The notes: a model not told the origin generated them from the sequence alone. Positions 21,421 to 33,350 are shown, numbered from the stretch's first letter. The stretch is DNA of 64,000 nt from Zestomonas insulae (GCF_016901015.1 NZ_JAFEUP010000001.1:930001-994000); one strand, 5' to 3'. Numbers and translations: made by a program.

Positions 21421-21942
21421 TTAATCGTCGAGGCGCTCTTCGAGAGCGCGCACTTCGTGGACCAGCTTGTCGAGGAACTGCATGCGCCGCACCAGGCGCT
21501 CGGCCTCTTCGCGACGCGCCGGCTCATCCCAGCAGGCGGCGAAGCCCTCATCGAGCGCTTCCTGAGCACTCTTCAGGCGTCGCTTGAATGCGGCAACACC
21601 CTCGAGGTCGGCACTGTCCTGCAGATCCTCGAGCTCCTCGCGCCAGTGCATCTGCTGCAACAGGAACTCCGGATCCTGCACCGTGGCTTCCAGCGGCAGC
21701 TCGCGGCCCCGAATGGCTAGCAGGTACAGGGCGCGCCGCGGCGCACTCTTCAGCGTCTGATACGCCTCATTGAGGCGTGCCGACTGCTCCAGCGCCAGGC
21801 GCTGCTCGCGCTCCGACGCATCGGCGAAACGGTCGGGATGCACGGCCTTGGCCAGCTCGCGATAACGCACCGCGAGCTGCTGGAGATCCAGACGAAAACC
21901 GGGTTGCAGCTCGAACAAAGCGAAATGACAGGGACTACCCAC
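21421..21942 (-). CDS. hscB: Fe-S assembly co-chaperone HscB
   Basis: J-domain protein delivering IscU to HscA. 173 aa from a GTG at 21942, giving [16 protein letters not shown], the family N-terminus. The HPD motif is at residues 35-37 (AVHPDRF); the three-helix IscU-binding domain is C-terminal. GAGG, embedded in the iscA stop region (TGAGG), is 5 bases before the GTG. A longer in-frame reading would overlap iscA and is rejected. Confidence 0.95.
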   Translation of the reverse strand: MGSPCHFALFELQPGFRLDLQQLAVRYRELAKAVHPDRFADASEREQRLALEQSARLNEAYQTLKSAPRRALYLLAIRGRELPLEATVQDPEFLLQQMHWREELEDLQDSADLEGVAAFKRRLKSAQEALDEGFAACWDEPARREEAERLVRRMQFLDKLVHEVRALEERLDD

Positions 21943-21949
21943 ACTGGCC

Positions 21950-22273
21950 TCAGACGTTGAAGCTCTCGCCGCAGCCACACTCGCCGCGCACGTTGGGGTT
22001 GTTGAACTTGAAGCCCTCGTTGAGGCCTTCACGAGCGAAGTCGAGTTCGGTGCCGTCCAGGTAGGTGAGGCTTTTCGGATCGATGATCACCTTCACCCCG
22101 TGGCTCTCGAACACCAGATCTTCGGCCGCAGTTTCGTCAACGAACTCGAGCACATAGGCCAGGCCCGAGCAGCCCGTGGTGCGCACACCCAGGCGGATGC
22201 CCTCGCCCTTGCCACGCCCCTCAAGGGAACGCTGCACGTGACGGGCGGCGGCTTCGGTCATGGTAATCGCCAT
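21950..22273 (-). CDS. iscA: Iron-sulfur cluster assembly protein IscA
   Basis: A-type carrier that passes Fe-S clusters to target proteins. 107 aa. The three ligands are Cys35 (TTGCSGLAY) and Cys99/Cys101 (GECGCGESF). It lies 27 bases after iscU and 7 bases before the hscB GTG. Confidence 0.97.
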   Translation of the reverse strand: MAITMTEAAARHVQRSLEGRGKGEGIRLGVRTTGCSGLAYVLEFVDETAAEDLVFESHGVKVIIDPKSLTYLDGTELDFAREGLNEGFKFNNPNVRGECGCGESFNV

Positions 22274-22300
22274 AACGACTCCTTTAAGAACGACAAAGGA

Positions 22301-22687
22301 TCAGAGCAGACCTTTCTTCTGCTTGTAGTCGCGCACGGCCGCCTTGATGGCGTCCTCGGCGAGCACCGAGCAGTGGATCTTCACCGGCGGCAACGCCAGC
22401 TCTTCGGCGAGCTGAGTGTTCTTGATAGTTTCCGCCTCGTCGAGGGTCTTGCCCTTCATCCACTCGGTGGCGAGGGAGCTGGAAGCGATCGCCGAACCAC
22501 AGCCGTAGGTCTTGAACTTGGCGTCTTCGATCACGCCCTGCTCGTTGACCTTGATCTGCAAGCGCATCACGTCGCCGCAGGCCGGCGCGCCGACCATGCC
22601 GGTACCGACGTCCGGGTCTTCGGCGTCGAGCTTGCCGACGTTGCGCGGGTTTTCGTAGTGGTCGATGACCTTTTCACTGTAAGCCAT
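22301..22687 (-). CDS. iscU: Fe-S cluster scaffold protein IscU
   Basis: Scaffold on which IscS-derived sulfur and iron are assembled into [2Fe-2S] clusters. 128 aa. Conserved Cys37 (GAPACGDV), Cys63 (YGCGSAIAS) and Cys106, and the HscA-recognition motif LPPVK at 99-103, are all present. Located between iscS and iscA in the operon. Confidence 0.98.
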   Translation of the reverse strand: MAYSEKVIDHYENPRNVGKLDAEDPDVGTGMVGAPACGDVMRLQIKVNEQGVIEDAKFKTYGCGSAIASSSLATEWMKGKTLDEAETIKNTQLAEELALPPVKIHCSVLAEDAIKAAVRDYKQKKGLL

Positions 22688-22736
22688 GGTGCAATTCCTC
22701 TCTCATCAGGTGCCGCTCTTGAAGGCGACTACTTAT

Positions 22737-23951
22737 TCAGTGCGCCTGCCATTCGACCTTGGTCAGGTCGACACCCTCTTTGAACATGTCCCACAGCGGC
22801 GACAGCTCGCGCAGCTTGTTCACCGCGTCAGCCACTTTGCTGGCGGCGTAATCGACTTCCTCTTCGGTGGTGAAGCGCCCGAAGGTGAAGCGGATCGAGC
22901 TGTGCGCCAGCTCGTCGTTGCGCCCGAGGGCGCGCAATACATAGGAAGGCTCCAGCGACGCCGAGGTACACGCCGAACCGGAGGAAACGGCGAGGTCCTT
23001 GAGCGCCATGATCAGCGACTCGCCCTCGACATAGTTGAAGCTCAGGTTCAGGTTGTGCGGTACGCGGGCGGTCATGCTGCCGTTGATGTACAGCTCTTCC
23101 ATGCCATCTACCTGCGCGAAGAAGCGGTCGCGCAGCGCCAGGATGCGCTGGTTTTCCTGGACCATCTCTTCCTTGGCGATACGGAACGCTTCGCCCATGC
23201 CGACGATCTGGTGGGTCGCCAGGGTGCCGGAACGCATGCCACGCTCATGACCACCGCCGTGAATCAGAGCCTCCAGACGCACGCGTGGCTTGCGGCGTAC
23301 ATACAGCGCACCGATGCCTTTTGGACCGTAGGTCTTGTGCGCGGAGAAGGACATCAGGTCGACCTTCAGCGCCTCCAGATCGATGGCGACCTTACCGGTC
23401 GACTGCGCCGCATCCACATGGAACAGAACGCCACGCGAACGGGTCAGCTCACCAATGGCGGCGATGTCGTTGACCGTGCCGATCTCGTTATTGACGTGCA
23501 TGATCGACACCAGAATGGTGTCGTCGCGCAGCGCCGCCTCGACCATCGACGGCAGGATCAGGCCGTCTTCGCCTGGCTCGAGGTAGGTCACTTCGAAGCC
23601 TTCGCGCTCTAGCTGGCGGCAGGTATCCAGCACCGCCTTGTGCTCGATCTTCGAGGTGATGATGTGCTTGCCCTTGGTGCCGTAGAAGTGCGCGACGCCC
23701 TTGATGGCCAGGTTGTCGGACTCGGTGGCCCCGGAGGTCCAAACGATCTCGCGCGGGTCTGCATTGACCAGCTCAGCCACCTGACGACGGGCATTCTCCA
23801 CCGACTCCTCGGCCTTCCAGCCGAACACATGGGAACGCGACGCCGGGTTACCGAAGTTGCCGTCCACCAGCAAGCATTCGCTCATCTTCTGCGCCACGCG
23901 CGGATCGACCGGCGTCGTCGCGGAATAATCGAGGTAAATCGGCAGTCTCAT
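22737..23951 (-). CDS. iscS: Cysteine desulfurase IscS
   Basis: PLP enzyme supplying sulfur from cysteine for Fe-S clusters and tRNA thiolation. From ATG 23951 ([20 protein letters not shown]) it is 404 aa. The PLP lysine is Lys206 in [10 protein letters not shown] and the persulfide cysteine is Cys328 in [11 protein letters not shown], matching family numbering. An 11-residue upstream extension is possible in frame but not conserved. It starts 29 bases after the iscR stop. Confidence 0.98.
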   Translation of the reverse strand: MRLPIYLDYSATTPVDPRVAQKMSECLLVDGNFGNPASRSHVFGWKAEESVENARRQVAELVNADPREIVWTSGATESDNLAIKGVAHFYGTKGKHIITSKIEHKAVLDTCRQLEREGFEVTYLEPGEDGLILPSMVEAALRDDTILVSIMHVNNEIGTVNDIAAIGELTRSRGVLFHVDAAQSTGKVAIDLEALKVDLMSFSAHKTYGPKGIGALYVRRKPRVRLEALIHGGGHERGMRSGTLATHQIVGMGEAFRIAKEEMVQENQRILALRDRFFAQVDGMEELYINGSMTARVPHNLNLSFNYVEGESLIMALKDLAVSSGSACTSASLEPSYVLRALGRNDELAHSSIRFTFGRFTTEEEVDYAASKVADAVNKLRELSPLWDMFKEGVDLTKVEWQAH

Positions 23952-23980
23952 TGCAACTCTCCTATCAGGCGGGCAACCGC

Positions 23981-24472
23981 TCAATCGACGGCGGACGCTT
24001 CAATCTTGTCCAGGTGCAGCGTGCGCCCATTACAGCGATGCTGATCCTGACGCCGGGCAACTTCTTGAACCTCACGGCGGTCCACGAGATCACCCAGGCT
24101 GATACCACTCAAAAACTCATGAATTTGCTGACTGAGATCGCACCACAAATGGTGGGTCAGACAGGTGTCGCCGGCATGGCAATCACCCATACCCTGGCAG
24201 CGCGTGGCATCCACGGATTCATTGACCGCATCGATGACCTGCGCCACCTGGATTCCGCGCATGTCGCGCGACAGCTGGTAGCCACCACCTGGGCCGCGCA
24301 CACTGGAAACCAGGTTGCCGCGGCGCAGCTTGGCGAATAGCTGCTCGAGATAAGACAGAGAAATGCCCTGACGCTCGGAGATATCAGCCAGAGACACCGG
24401 GCCGCCCTGGGCGTGCAGCGCCAGGTCGAGCATAGCGGTCACAGCGTACCGGCCCTTGGTGGTCAATCGCAT
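23981..24472 (-). CDS. iscR: Fe-S regulator IscR (Rrf2 family)
   Basis: [2Fe-2S]-binding repressor of the isc operon. 163 aa. An N-terminal winged helix ([20 protein letters not shown]) is followed by cluster ligands Cys92, Cys98, Cys104 and His107, the spacing of true IscR. It is the first gene of the operon; the promoter upstream at 24506-24535 carries IscR-like boxes, so autorepression is expected. Confidence 0.97.
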   Translation of the reverse strand: MRLTTKGRYAVTAMLDLALHAQGGPVSLADISERQGISLSYLEQLFAKLRRGNLVSSVRGPGGGYQLSRDMRGIQVAQVIDAVNESVDATRCQGMGDCHAGDTCLTHHLWCDLSQQIHEFLSGISLGDLVDRREVQEVARRQDQHRCNGRTLHLDKIEASAVD

Positions 24473-24505
24473 GGTGTGTTACCAGAAGATCGCGGATATA
24501 CCGCA

Positions 24506-24563
24506 AGTATCCTATTTCCCGAGTATTTAAGTCAACTATAAGACCTATCAAAACACTCGGGAT
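24506..24563 (-). promoter_or_regulatory. iscR promoter with two IscR-like boxes
   Basis: On the minus strand TTGACT (24530-24535) and GATACT (24506-24511) are 18 bases apart. A type-1-like IscR box, ATAGTTGAC...ACTCGGGAAAT, covers 24514-24539 and overlaps the -35. A second related element, TATCAAAACACTCGGGAT, runs in the opposite orientation at 24546-24563, giving a CCCGAGT/ACTCGGG inverted pair. Similarity to the E. coli box is from memory. Confidence 0.65.
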
Positions 24564-24576
24564 TGAGCGCAAGAAG

Positions 24577-24603
24577 GGCGCGCAGCATAGCAGACTGCGC
24601 GCC
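24577..24603 (-). terminator. Hairpin after cysE
   Basis: 9-bp stem GGCGCGCAG / CTGCGCGCC with a 9-base loop, 8 bases after the cysE stop; the minus-strand tail CTTCTTG is only weakly T-rich. It probably separates cysE transcription from the iscR promoter. Confidence 0.5.
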
Positions 24604-24611
24604 GCTGCGCA

Positions 24612-25388
24612 TCAGGCGGCTGGCTTGTCGCCAGCCTCCTTCACGTCGGCAAAGTCTTCGTCGCGCAGCGCGGGAAGCTCCTTGGCGCAGTAGTCGCTAC
24701 CCAGCGCTTTGAGCGCCGAGCACATACCCTCGAGGCGATCGTCGACCGCCTGCAGATGGTCGAGCAACTGACCAATCGCCCGCGCCACCGGGTCGGGCAT
24801 GTCCTGACCGACGCCGTAGGCATCGAAGCCGAACTTCTCAGCGATGGCCTGGCGCTTGGCTTCCCGCTCGTCGTCAGACTTGACGATGATCCGCCCGGGA
24901 ATACCGACCACCGTCGCACCCGGCGGCACCTCTTTGGTCACCACTGCGTTGGAGCCGACCTTGGCGCCCGCCCCCACACTGAACGGCCCGAGCACCTTGG
25001 CGCCAGCACCGACCACCACCCCGTCTTCGAGGGTCGGGTGGCGCTTGCCCTTGTTCCAGCTGGTGCCCCCGAGGGTCACGCCCTGATAGAGGGTCACGTC
25101 GTTGCCGATCTCGGCGGTCTCACCGATGACGATACCCATGCCGTGGTCGATGAAGAAACGGCGACCGATCTTCGCCCCCGGGTGAATCTCGATACCGGTC
25201 AACCAGCGCCCGAAATTCGACACCAGACGCGCCAGCCACTTCCAGCCTGCACCCCACAAGGCATGCGCAAGACGATGCAACCAGACCGCATGCAGGCCCG
25301 GGTAGCAGGTCAGCACCTCGAACGCGTTGCGCGCAGCCGGATCGCGATGAAACACGCTCTGGATGTCTTCCCGTACACGCTCGAACAT
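24612..25388 (-). CDS. cysE: Serine O-acetyltransferase
   Basis: Acetylates serine to O-acetylserine, the first committed step of cysteine synthesis and a natural partner of the sulfur-using isc genes next door. 258 aa from ATG 25388 ([20 protein letters not shown]). The left-handed beta-helix hexapeptide repeats run about 65-170 ([39 protein letters not shown]). The ATG overlaps the trmJ stop (TGATG) and has AGGAGGAG 6 bases upstream, so the genes are coupled. Confidence 0.97.
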   Translation of the reverse strand: MFERVREDIQSVFHRDPAARNAFEVLTCYPGLHAVWLHRLAHALWGAGWKWLARLVSNFGRWLTGIEIHPGAKIGRRFFIDHGMGIVIGETAEIGNDVTLYQGVTLGGTSWNKGKRHPTLEDGVVVGAGAKVLGPFSVGAGAKVGSNAVVTKEVPPGATVVGIPGRIIVKSDDEREAKRQAIAEKFGFDAYGVGQDMPDPVARAIGQLLDHLQAVDDRLEGMCSALKALGSDYCAKELPALRDEDFADVKEAGDKPAA

Positions 25389-26158
25389 CACTTACTCCTC
25401 CTCTTATGGGGCAACCCACGAGCGACCGCCTGGGTCTCCGTCAGAATGCCACGAAGAATATTCATCTCCTGGCGGCTGACGCCACTGCGACCATACAGCC
25501 GGCGCAGACGCGACATCAGAAAGCGCGGGCGCTCCGGATCGAGAAAACCGATTTCTATCAAGGTGCTCTCAAGGTGGACATAGAACAATTCCAGCTCGTC
25601 TGCCGTTACCTCTTCAACCTCTTCCGCCTTGCCCTCGGTTTTCTCCAGATGGGTTGGCAGATCTTGCGCAGCCAGCCAGGCCATCCGCGCCTCGTAGGTC
25701 AGCACCTGCACCGCAGCCGCAAGGTTCAACGAGCTGAACGCCGGATCCGCCGGAATGTGCACGTGATAGCGACAACGCTGCAGCTCTTCGTTGGTCAAGC
25801 CGGCATATTCACGGCCGAACACCAGAGCCACGCGCGCACCGCGAGCCACTTGCTCGACGGCCTGCTCGGCACATTCGCGCGGATTGAGTAGCGGCCAGGG
25901 AATGTGGCGCTCCCGCGCACTGGTACCCATCACCAAGGCACAGCCGACCAAGGCCTCCTCCAGAGTCCCCACCACTTGCGCCGCGGCAAGGATGTCATCG
26001 GCGCCAGATGCGCGAGCACTGGCTTCCGGACTGGGAAAGTCCTGCGGATCGACCAGCACCAGCTCGTTGAGGCCCATGTTCTTCATCGCGCGCGCCGCAG
26101 CGCCGATGTTGCCGGGATGACTGGTATTGACCAGGACCACGCGAATGTTCTGGAGCAA
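25388..26158 (-). CDS. trmJ: tRNA (cytidine/uridine-32-2'-O)-methyltransferase TrmJ
   Basis: SPOUT-class methyltransferase modifying position 32 of tRNA anticodon loops. About 256 aa. Motifs [52 protein letters not shown] and [11 protein letters not shown] form the knotted SAM site. The start is uncertain: a TTG at 26158 (then LQNIRVVLV) matches the usual family beginning, while a GTG at 26167 would add three residues. cysE overlaps its stop. Confidence 0.93.
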   Translation of the reverse strand: MLQNIRVVLVNTSHPGNIGAAARAMKNMGLNELVLVDPQDFPSPEASARASGADDILAAAQVVGTLEEALVGCALVMGTSARERHIPWPLLNPRECAEQAVEQVARGARVALVFGREYAGLTNEELQRCRYHVHIPADPAFSSLNLAAAVQVLTYEARMAWLAAQDLPTHLEKTEGKAEEVEEVTADELELFYVHLESTLIEIGFLDPERPRFLMSRLRRLYGRSGVSRQEMNILRGILTETQAVARGLPHKRRSK

Positions 26159-26238
26159 CGCGAGCACCTGTCGAGAATGAAAGGCCGTAAAGCTTACAGA
26201 AGCGCCGACGCGAAAGCCACGCAGCGCACAGGCGGCGC

Positions 26239-26266
26239 TTCTTACCCTGGGCTTTTCTGTTAGAAT
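26239..26266 (+). promoter_or_regulatory. Possible suhB promoter
   Basis: TTCTTA (26239-26244) and TAGAAT (26261-26266) 16 bases apart, 36 bases before the suhB ATG. The -10 is good, the -35 weak. Confidence 0.4.
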
Positions 26267-26301
26267 GCTCGGCTTTCTTTAACGACTCCGGTGAAAATTC
26301 C

Positions 26302-27117
26302 ATGCAGCCAATGCTGAATATCGCGCTGCGCGCAGCCCGCAGCGCCGCAGAACTGATCTTCCGCTCCATCGAACGCTTGGATGCCCTCTCGGTCAGCGAG
26401 AAAGATGCCAAGGATTACGTCACCGAAGTCGACCGCGCCGCCGAGCAGACCATCATCAACGCGCTGCGCAAGGCCTACCCCACCCATGGCTTCCTCGGCG
26501 AGGAAGGCGGTCTGATCGAAGGTAGCGGTGAAGGCGCCGACTACCTGTGGATCATCGACCCGCTGGATGGCACCACCAACTTCATCCGCGGCGTACCACA
26601 CTTTGCCGTGAGCATTGCCTGCAAATACCGCGGTCGCCTCGAGCATGCCGTGGTACTCGATCCGGTACGCCAGGAAGAATTCACCGCCAGTCGCGGCCGC
26701 GGCGCCGCCCTGAATGGCCGCCGCCTGCGCGTCAGCGCCCGCAAGAGCCTGGACGGCGCACTGATCGGTACCGGCTTCCCGTTCCGCGACGACCAGATGG
26801 ACCACCTCGACAACTACCTGGGCATGTTCCGCAGCCTGGTCGGTCAGACCGCCGGCGTTCGCCGTGCCGGCGCCGCCAGCCTCGATCTCGCCTATGTCGC
26901 AGCCGGTCGTTTCGATGCGTTCTGGGAGTTCGGCCTGTCCGAGTGGGATATGGCCGCGGGCGCCCTGCTGATCCAGGAGGCTGGCGGCTTGGTCAGCGAC
27001 TTCACCGGCGGCCACGACTTCCTCGACAAGGGCCAGATCGTGGCCGGCAACACCAAGTGCTTCAAGGCGGTACTGACCGCCATTCAGCCGCACCTGGCGC
27101 CGTCGATGAAGCGCTAA
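26302..27117 (+). CDS. suhB: Inositol-1-monophosphatase family protein SuhB
   Basis: 271-aa Mg-dependent phosphatase fold. SuhB also acts in rRNA transcription antitermination in E. coli, and in P. aeruginosa it influences virulence regulation. Metal-binding motifs are present: GEEGG near 71, IIDPLDGTTNFIRG near 84-97 and the second motif SEWDMAAGALLIQEAGG near 213. It diverges from trmJ and ends at a bidirectional terminator. Confidence 0.95.
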   Translation: MQPMLNIALRAARSAAELIFRSIERLDALSVSEKDAKDYVTEVDRAAEQTIINALRKAYPTHGFLGEEGGLIEGSGEGADYLWIIDPLDGTTNFIRGVPHFAVSIACKYRGRLEHAVVLDPVRQEEFTASRGRGAALNGRRLRVSARKSLDGALIGTGFPFRDDQMDHLDNYLGMFRSLVGQTAGVRRAGAASLDLAYVAAGRFDAFWEFGLSEWDMAAGALLIQEAGGLVSDFTGGHDFLDKGQIVAGNTKCFKAVLTAIQPHLAPSMKR

Positions 27118-27130
27118 CAGCAGCTTCGAG

Positions 27131-27165
27131 CATAAAAAAACGCCCCATTGGGGCGTTTTTTTATG
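27131..27165 (+). terminator. Bidirectional terminator between suhB and the glycine-zipper gene
   Basis: Near-perfect palindrome: seven A, CGCCCC, AT, TGGGGCG, seven T. It is flanked by A and T runs on both sides, so it serves suhB on the plus strand and the convergent gene at 27174-27734 on the minus strand. Confidence 0.9.
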
Positions 27166-27173
27166 CGTTGCTT

Positions 27174-27734
27174 CTACTGCGCCGTCTGACCAGCTTGCTG
27201 CTGAACCAATACCAACTGGCCATCCTTGCTGACGGGAATCTGCCGACCCGGATCGTGATCCATACGCACCTGGCTGATCTTGCCATCCAGCTGATACTTC
27301 ACGTCGTAGCCGACCACCTTGTCGCTGGCGTCGGTCACGGTATGGCAACGGGTTTCGGTGGTGGTGTAGGTATCGCGATTCTGCATACCTTCCTGCACCT
27401 TGTTCCCAGCGTAACCACCACCGACCGCACCGGCCACGGTGGCAATCTTCTTGCCGGTGCCGCCGCCGACCTGATTACCCAGCAAACCACCCGCTACCGC
27501 ACCCAGCACGGTACCGGCGATCTGGTGCTGATCCTGCACCGGACGCTGACGAGTCACCGCCACGTCCTTGCACACTTCACGCGGGGTCTTGATGGTTTCT
27601 TTCACCGGCTGGACGGCCAGCACTTCCGCGTACTCGGGGCCGCCACCACCGACCAGACTGTAAGTGGCCACAGCACCGCCTGCGGTAACACCCACCGCAC
27701 CCAGCACCGCACCTACGAGCATTGACTTGTTCAC
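27174..27734 (-). CDS. Glycine zipper 2TM domain envelope protein
   Basis: 186-aa SlyB/Rickettsia 17-kDa-like protein of unknown function. GTG start with AGGAGG 5 bases upstream. A hydrophobic N-terminal segment (~5-28) may act as signal or anchor; no lipobox cysteine is seen. The glycine zipper (AGTVLGAVAGGLLGNQVGGG, then ATVAGAVGGGYAGNKVQEG) covers about 73-115 and should form two packed membrane helices. A beta-rich C-terminal region follows. Related proteins are thought to affect outer-membrane integrity; role here is not known. Confidence 0.8.
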   Translation of the reverse strand: MNKSMLVGAVLGAVGVTAGGAVATYSLVGGGGPEYAEVLAVQPVKETIKTPREVCKDVAVTRQRPVQDQHQIAGTVLGAVAGGLLGNQVGGGTGKKIATVAGAVGGGYAGNKVQEGMQNRDTYTTTETRCHTVTDASDKVVGYDVKYQLDGKISQVRMDHDPGRQIPVSKDGQLVLVQQQAGQTAQ

Positions 27735-27831
27735 GTGGACCTCCTGGCTTCACTTCGGCGCATCAGCACCGTACTCCTAGCCTTGGACAGACCCGCACCG
27801 ACCAAGTTCAACCACCCGCCAGCCGCCTGGT

Positions 27832-27861
27832 GAAATCGCGACCGTTTTCACAGTCGCGAAT
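27832..27861 (-). terminator. Possible terminator after secF
   Basis: 7-bp stem TCGCGAC / GTCGCGA with a 10-base loop (minus strand), followed by TTTC. It is 7 bases after the secF stop. The tail is short, so efficiency is doubtful. Confidence 0.45.
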
Positions 27862-27866
27862 CCCGG

Positions 27867-28781
27867 TTACGGGCGCTCGTCGACCTCGGTCGCCGCCGCC
27901 GGCGGAATCAGGTCCTCAGTGGACAGGTTCAGCCAGATCAGCACCACGTTGGCGATGTAGATCGAAGAGTAGGTACCCGCCAATACACCGACAAACAGAG
28001 TGATGGCGAAACCGAATAGGTTGTCGCCACCGAACAGCAGCAGCGCCACGATCGCCAGCAAGGTGGAGATCGACGTCGCCATGGTGCGCAGCAGGGTCTG
28101 CGTGGTGGAAATGTTGATGTTGTCGATCAGACTGGCTTTACGCAGCACGCGGAAGTTTTCCCGCACGCGGTCGAACACCACGATGGTGTCGTTCAGCGAA
28201 TAGCCGATGATCGCCAGCACTGCCGCCAGCACAGTCAGGTCGAAGGAGACCTGGAAGTAGGAAAGGATGCCGACTGCCACGATCACGTCGTGAATCAGCG
28301 AGACGATCGCCCCCACCGCGAACTTCCACTGGAAGCGGAAGGCCACGTAAATCAGGATGCCACCGAGCGCCAGCAGCATGCCCAGGCCGCCCTGATCGCG
28401 CAGCTCCTCGCCGACCTGCGGACCTACGAACTCGACCCGCTTGACGGTGACCGCATTGTCCGAGGCCCCCTTGCGCAGCGCATCGGCAACCTCGTTACCC
28501 AGCTTCGGATCATCACCCGGCATACGCACCAACAGATCGGTCGTGGCGCCGAAGCTCTGCACGATCGCCTCGTTGTAACCGGCCTTGTTCAGCTGCTCGC
28601 GCACCTCGCCAAGATCGGCCGGACGCTCATAGGTGAGCTCGATCAGCGTACCGCCGGTGAAGTCCAGGCCGAAGTTGAGGCCCTTGGTGAACAGGCTGAA
28701 AACCGCCAGCAGGGTCAGGAACAGCGTGACGGCGAACGCAACATTGCGCACGCCCATAAAGTTGATGGTATTGAGTTTCAT
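27867..28781 (-). CDS. secF: Protein translocase subunit SecF
   Basis: Inner-membrane RND-type partner of SecD that uses the proton motive force to aid late steps of Sec export. 304 aa with six TM segments: one near 15-35, a periplasmic P4 domain, then five from about 135 onward. Signature NFGLDFTGGTLIELTYE follows TM1, and GYSLNDTIVVFDRVREN is the conserved cytoplasmic-side motif. It begins 9 bases after secD. Confidence 0.97.
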   Translation of the reverse strand: MKLNTINFMGVRNVAFAVTLFLTLLAVFSLFTKGLNFGLDFTGGTLIELTYERPADLGEVREQLNKAGYNEAIVQSFGATTDLLVRMPGDDPKLGNEVADALRKGASDNAVTVKRVEFVGPQVGEELRDQGGLGMLLALGGILIYVAFRFQWKFAVGAIVSLIHDVIVAVGILSYFQVSFDLTVLAAVLAIIGYSLNDTIVVFDRVRENFRVLRKASLIDNINISTTQTLLRTMATSISTLLAIVALLLFGGDNLFGFAITLFVGVLAGTYSSIYIANVVLIWLNLSTEDLIPPAAATEVDERP

Positions 28782-28790
28782 GGCTGGCCC

Positions 28791-30659
28791 TTAGATCCAC
28801 AGCTTCTTGAAGTCACGCCCGCCGAAGATCAAATTGACCATCGCACGAGTCACCAGAATGGCCGTGAACATCGAGGTGAAGATACCCAGCGACATGGTCA
28901 CGGCGAAGCCCTTCACCGGGCCGGTGCCCATGGCGTACAGGATGCCGCCGACCAGCAGCGTCGTCAGGTTGGCATCGAGAATCGCGCTGAAGGCACGATC
29001 GAAGCCTTCATGCATGGCACGCTGCACCGACATGCCATTGGCGAGCTCTTCGCGGATCCGCGAGAAGATCAGCACGTTGGCGTCGACCGCCATACCCATG
29101 GTCAGCACGATACCGGCGATACCCGGCAGGGTCAGCGTCGCACCCAGCAGCGACATCAGCGCGACCAGCAGCACCATGTTCACCGCCAGCGCCACGGTGG
29201 CCAGCAGACCGAAGATGCGGTAGATGGCCATCATGAACAGCGAGACCATCAGCATGCCCCAGAGCGAGGCATCGACACCCTTGGTAATGTTGTCGGCACC
29301 CAGGCTCGGACCAATGGTGCGCTCTTCGGCGAAGTACATCGGCGCCGCCAGACCACCGGCGCGCAGCAGCAGCGCCAGCTCGGAGGATTCACCCTGGCCG
29401 TTCAGGCCGGTGATGCGGAACTGGCTGCCGAGCGGCGACTGGATGGTCGCCAGGCTGATGATTTTCTTTTCTTCCTTAAAGGTCTGGATCGCCACTTCCT
29501 TCTCGACGCCGTCGACCGTCTGCTTGACGTAACGGGTCAGCGGTTTCTGCTCGATGAAGATCACCGCCATGCTGCGCCCGACGTTGTTGCGGGTGGCGCG
29601 GTTCATCAGCTCGCCGCCGTGACCGTCGAGGCGGATGTTGACCTGCGGACGACCGTTCTCATCGAAGCTCGCCTGCGCGTCTGTGACCTGATCACCGGTG
29701 ATGATCAGGCTGCGCTCCAGCGGCACTGGCGGACGATGCGGCTCGCGGAACTCGAAGGACTCGGTCGAGGCCTTCGAGGCATCGGCTTCGGCGGCGAGAC
29801 GGAACTCGAGGTTGGCGGTCTTGCCGAGAATGCGCTTGGCTTCCGCGGTGTCCTGCACGCCCGGCAGTTCGACGACGATCCGGTTGGCGCCCTGACGCTG
29901 CACCAGCGGCTCGGCCACGCCGAGCTCGTTGACCCGGTTGCGCACCGTGGTCAGGTTCTGCTTGATCGAGTACTCGCGGATCTCGGCCAGCTTGGTCGGC
30001 GTCATTTCCAGACGCAGTACCTGCATGCCATTGCGCTCGACCGTGGTGATCTGGAAGTCGCGAAAGTCCTTGCTGATCAGGCTCTTCGCCTGACCCAGTG
30101 ACTCTTCGTCGGCGAAGCCGAGCTGAATGGCGTCGTTGGCCTGCGGCAGGCTGCGGTAGCGCACACGCTCTTTGCGCAGCAGGCCCTTCACTTCGCTTTC
30201 GTAGACCTTCATACGCGCGCCGACGGCCTTCTCGATATCGACTTCGAGCAGGAAGTGCACACCGCCGGACAGGTCGAGACCGAGCTTCATCGGTGTCGCC
30301 GCCAGGTTGCGCAGCCATTTCGGCGTGGTCGGCGCGAGGTTCAGCGCCACGACGTAATCGTCACCCAACGCCTTGCGCGCGACATCCTTGGCCGGCAGCT
30401 GATCAGCCTGCTTGACCAGACGCACCAGACCGCTCTTGCCGTCTGCGGTCACGCTGCTTGCCTTGACCTCGATGCCAGCATCGCTGAGCGCCTTACCCAT
30501 GCGCTCCAGATCGGCCTGTTCGATACGCAGCGCCGAGCTGGCACCACTGACCTGAATGGCCGGATCATCGGGATAAAGGTTAGGTGCGGAATAGATAAGG
30601 CCGACCGCCAGTACAACCACGATCAGCAGGTATTTCCACAAAGGGTACTTGTTCAGCAT
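28791..30659 (-). CDS. secD: Protein translocase subunit SecD
   Basis: 622-aa inner-membrane component of the SecDF export motor. TM1 is at about 8-27 (WKYLLIVVVLAVGLIYSAPN); a large periplasmic region follows with KLGLDLSGGVHFLLEVD, and five TM helices lie in the last ~180 residues with GMAVDANVLIFSRIREEL. I start at ATG 30659 (MLNKYPLWKY); a GTG directly before it is less likely. It lies between yajC and secF. Confidence 0.97.
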   Translation of the reverse strand: MLNKYPLWKYLLIVVVLAVGLIYSAPNLYPDDPAIQVSGASSALRIEQADLERMGKALSDAGIEVKASSVTADGKSGLVRLVKQADQLPAKDVARKALGDDYVVALNLAPTTPKWLRNLAATPMKLGLDLSGGVHFLLEVDIEKAVGARMKVYESEVKGLLRKERVRYRSLPQANDAIQLGFADEESLGQAKSLISKDFRDFQITTVERNGMQVLRLEMTPTKLAEIREYSIKQNLTTVRNRVNELGVAEPLVQRQGANRIVVELPGVQDTAEAKRILGKTANLEFRLAAEADASKASTESFEFREPHRPPVPLERSLIITGDQVTDAQASFDENGRPQVNIRLDGHGGELMNRATRNNVGRSMAVIFIEQKPLTRYVKQTVDGVEKEVAIQTFKEEKKIISLATIQSPLGSQFRITGLNGQGESSELALLLRAGGLAAPMYFAEERTIGPSLGADNITKGVDASLWGMLMVSLFMMAIYRIFGLLATVALAVNMVLLVALMSLLGATLTLPGIAGIVLTMGMAVDANVLIFSRIREELANGMSVQRAMHEGFDRAFSAILDANLTTLLVGGILYAMGTGPVKGFAVTMSLGIFTSMFTAILVTRAMVNLIFGGRDFKKLWI

Positions 30660-30680
30660 CACGCCGCCCGCTTATGACGC

Positions 30681-30699
30681 GGGGCGCTTAAAGCGCCCC
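30681..30699 (-). other. Hairpin in the yajC-secD gap
   Basis: Palindrome GGGGCGCTT-A-AAGCGCCCC, 23 bases after the yajC stop on the minus strand. The minus strand has no following T-run, so it may be an mRNA-end stabiliser or processing site rather than a terminator within the operon. Confidence 0.45.
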
Positions 30700-30722
30700 G
30701 TCAGTTTTTAATAATGTATGGA

Positions 30723-31061
30723 TCAGATGGCTTTCAGCGTGCCTTTCGGCAGAGTCGCGGCAATGGCGCCCTTCTGAATCTTCAGCTCGACGGTGTCGGA
30801 CACTTCGATCACCACGAAGTCGTCGCTGACCTTGCTGACCTTGCCGGCGATACCACCGGAAGTCACCACCTCGTCACCCTTCTGCAGGCCGCCGAGCAGG
30901 TTCTTGTGCTCCTTGGCGCGCTTGGCCTGCGGGCGCCAGATCATCAGATAGAAGATCACCAGGAAACCGACCAGGAAAATCCACTCGAAGCCGCTACCGG
31001 CAGGACCAGCTGCAGCCGGAGCAGCAGCATCCGCAAAAGCGGCGGGGATCAGAAAGCTCAT
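30723..31061 (-). CDS. yajC: Preprotein translocase accessory subunit YajC
   Basis: Small single-span inner-membrane protein that co-purifies with SecDF and is also found with the AcrB efflux pump. 112 aa from ATG 31061 (MSFLIPAAFADAAAPAAAGP), with AGGAG 5 bases upstream; an upstream in-frame start lies before this site and is rejected. TM helix about 27-47 (FEWIFLVGFLVIFYLMIWRP), then the YajC domain LQKGDEVVTSGGIAGKV. Confidence 0.95.
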   Translation of the reverse strand: MSFLIPAAFADAAAPAAAGPAGSGFEWIFLVGFLVIFYLMIWRPQAKRAKEHKNLLGGLQKGDEVVTSGGIAGKVSKVSDDFVVIEVSDTVELKIQKGAIAATLPKGTLKAI

Positions 31062-31103
31062 AAAGACTCCTGTCAAAAGGTCTGGGGGAATTAATGCGTT
31101 TAA

Positions 31104-33283
<2,180 letters not shown>

Positions 33284-33350
33284 GATGGGAGGTCGTTTCG
33301 CAGGGCGGCGAAGTTTAGCGGATGCCGTCGAATTTAGCCACGCGAGCCGA

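Noticed and set aside
28290..30101. 603-codon plus-strand frame opposite secF/secD
   Set aside because: His/Arg/Gln-rich shadow without motifs; spans two real genes and their junction.
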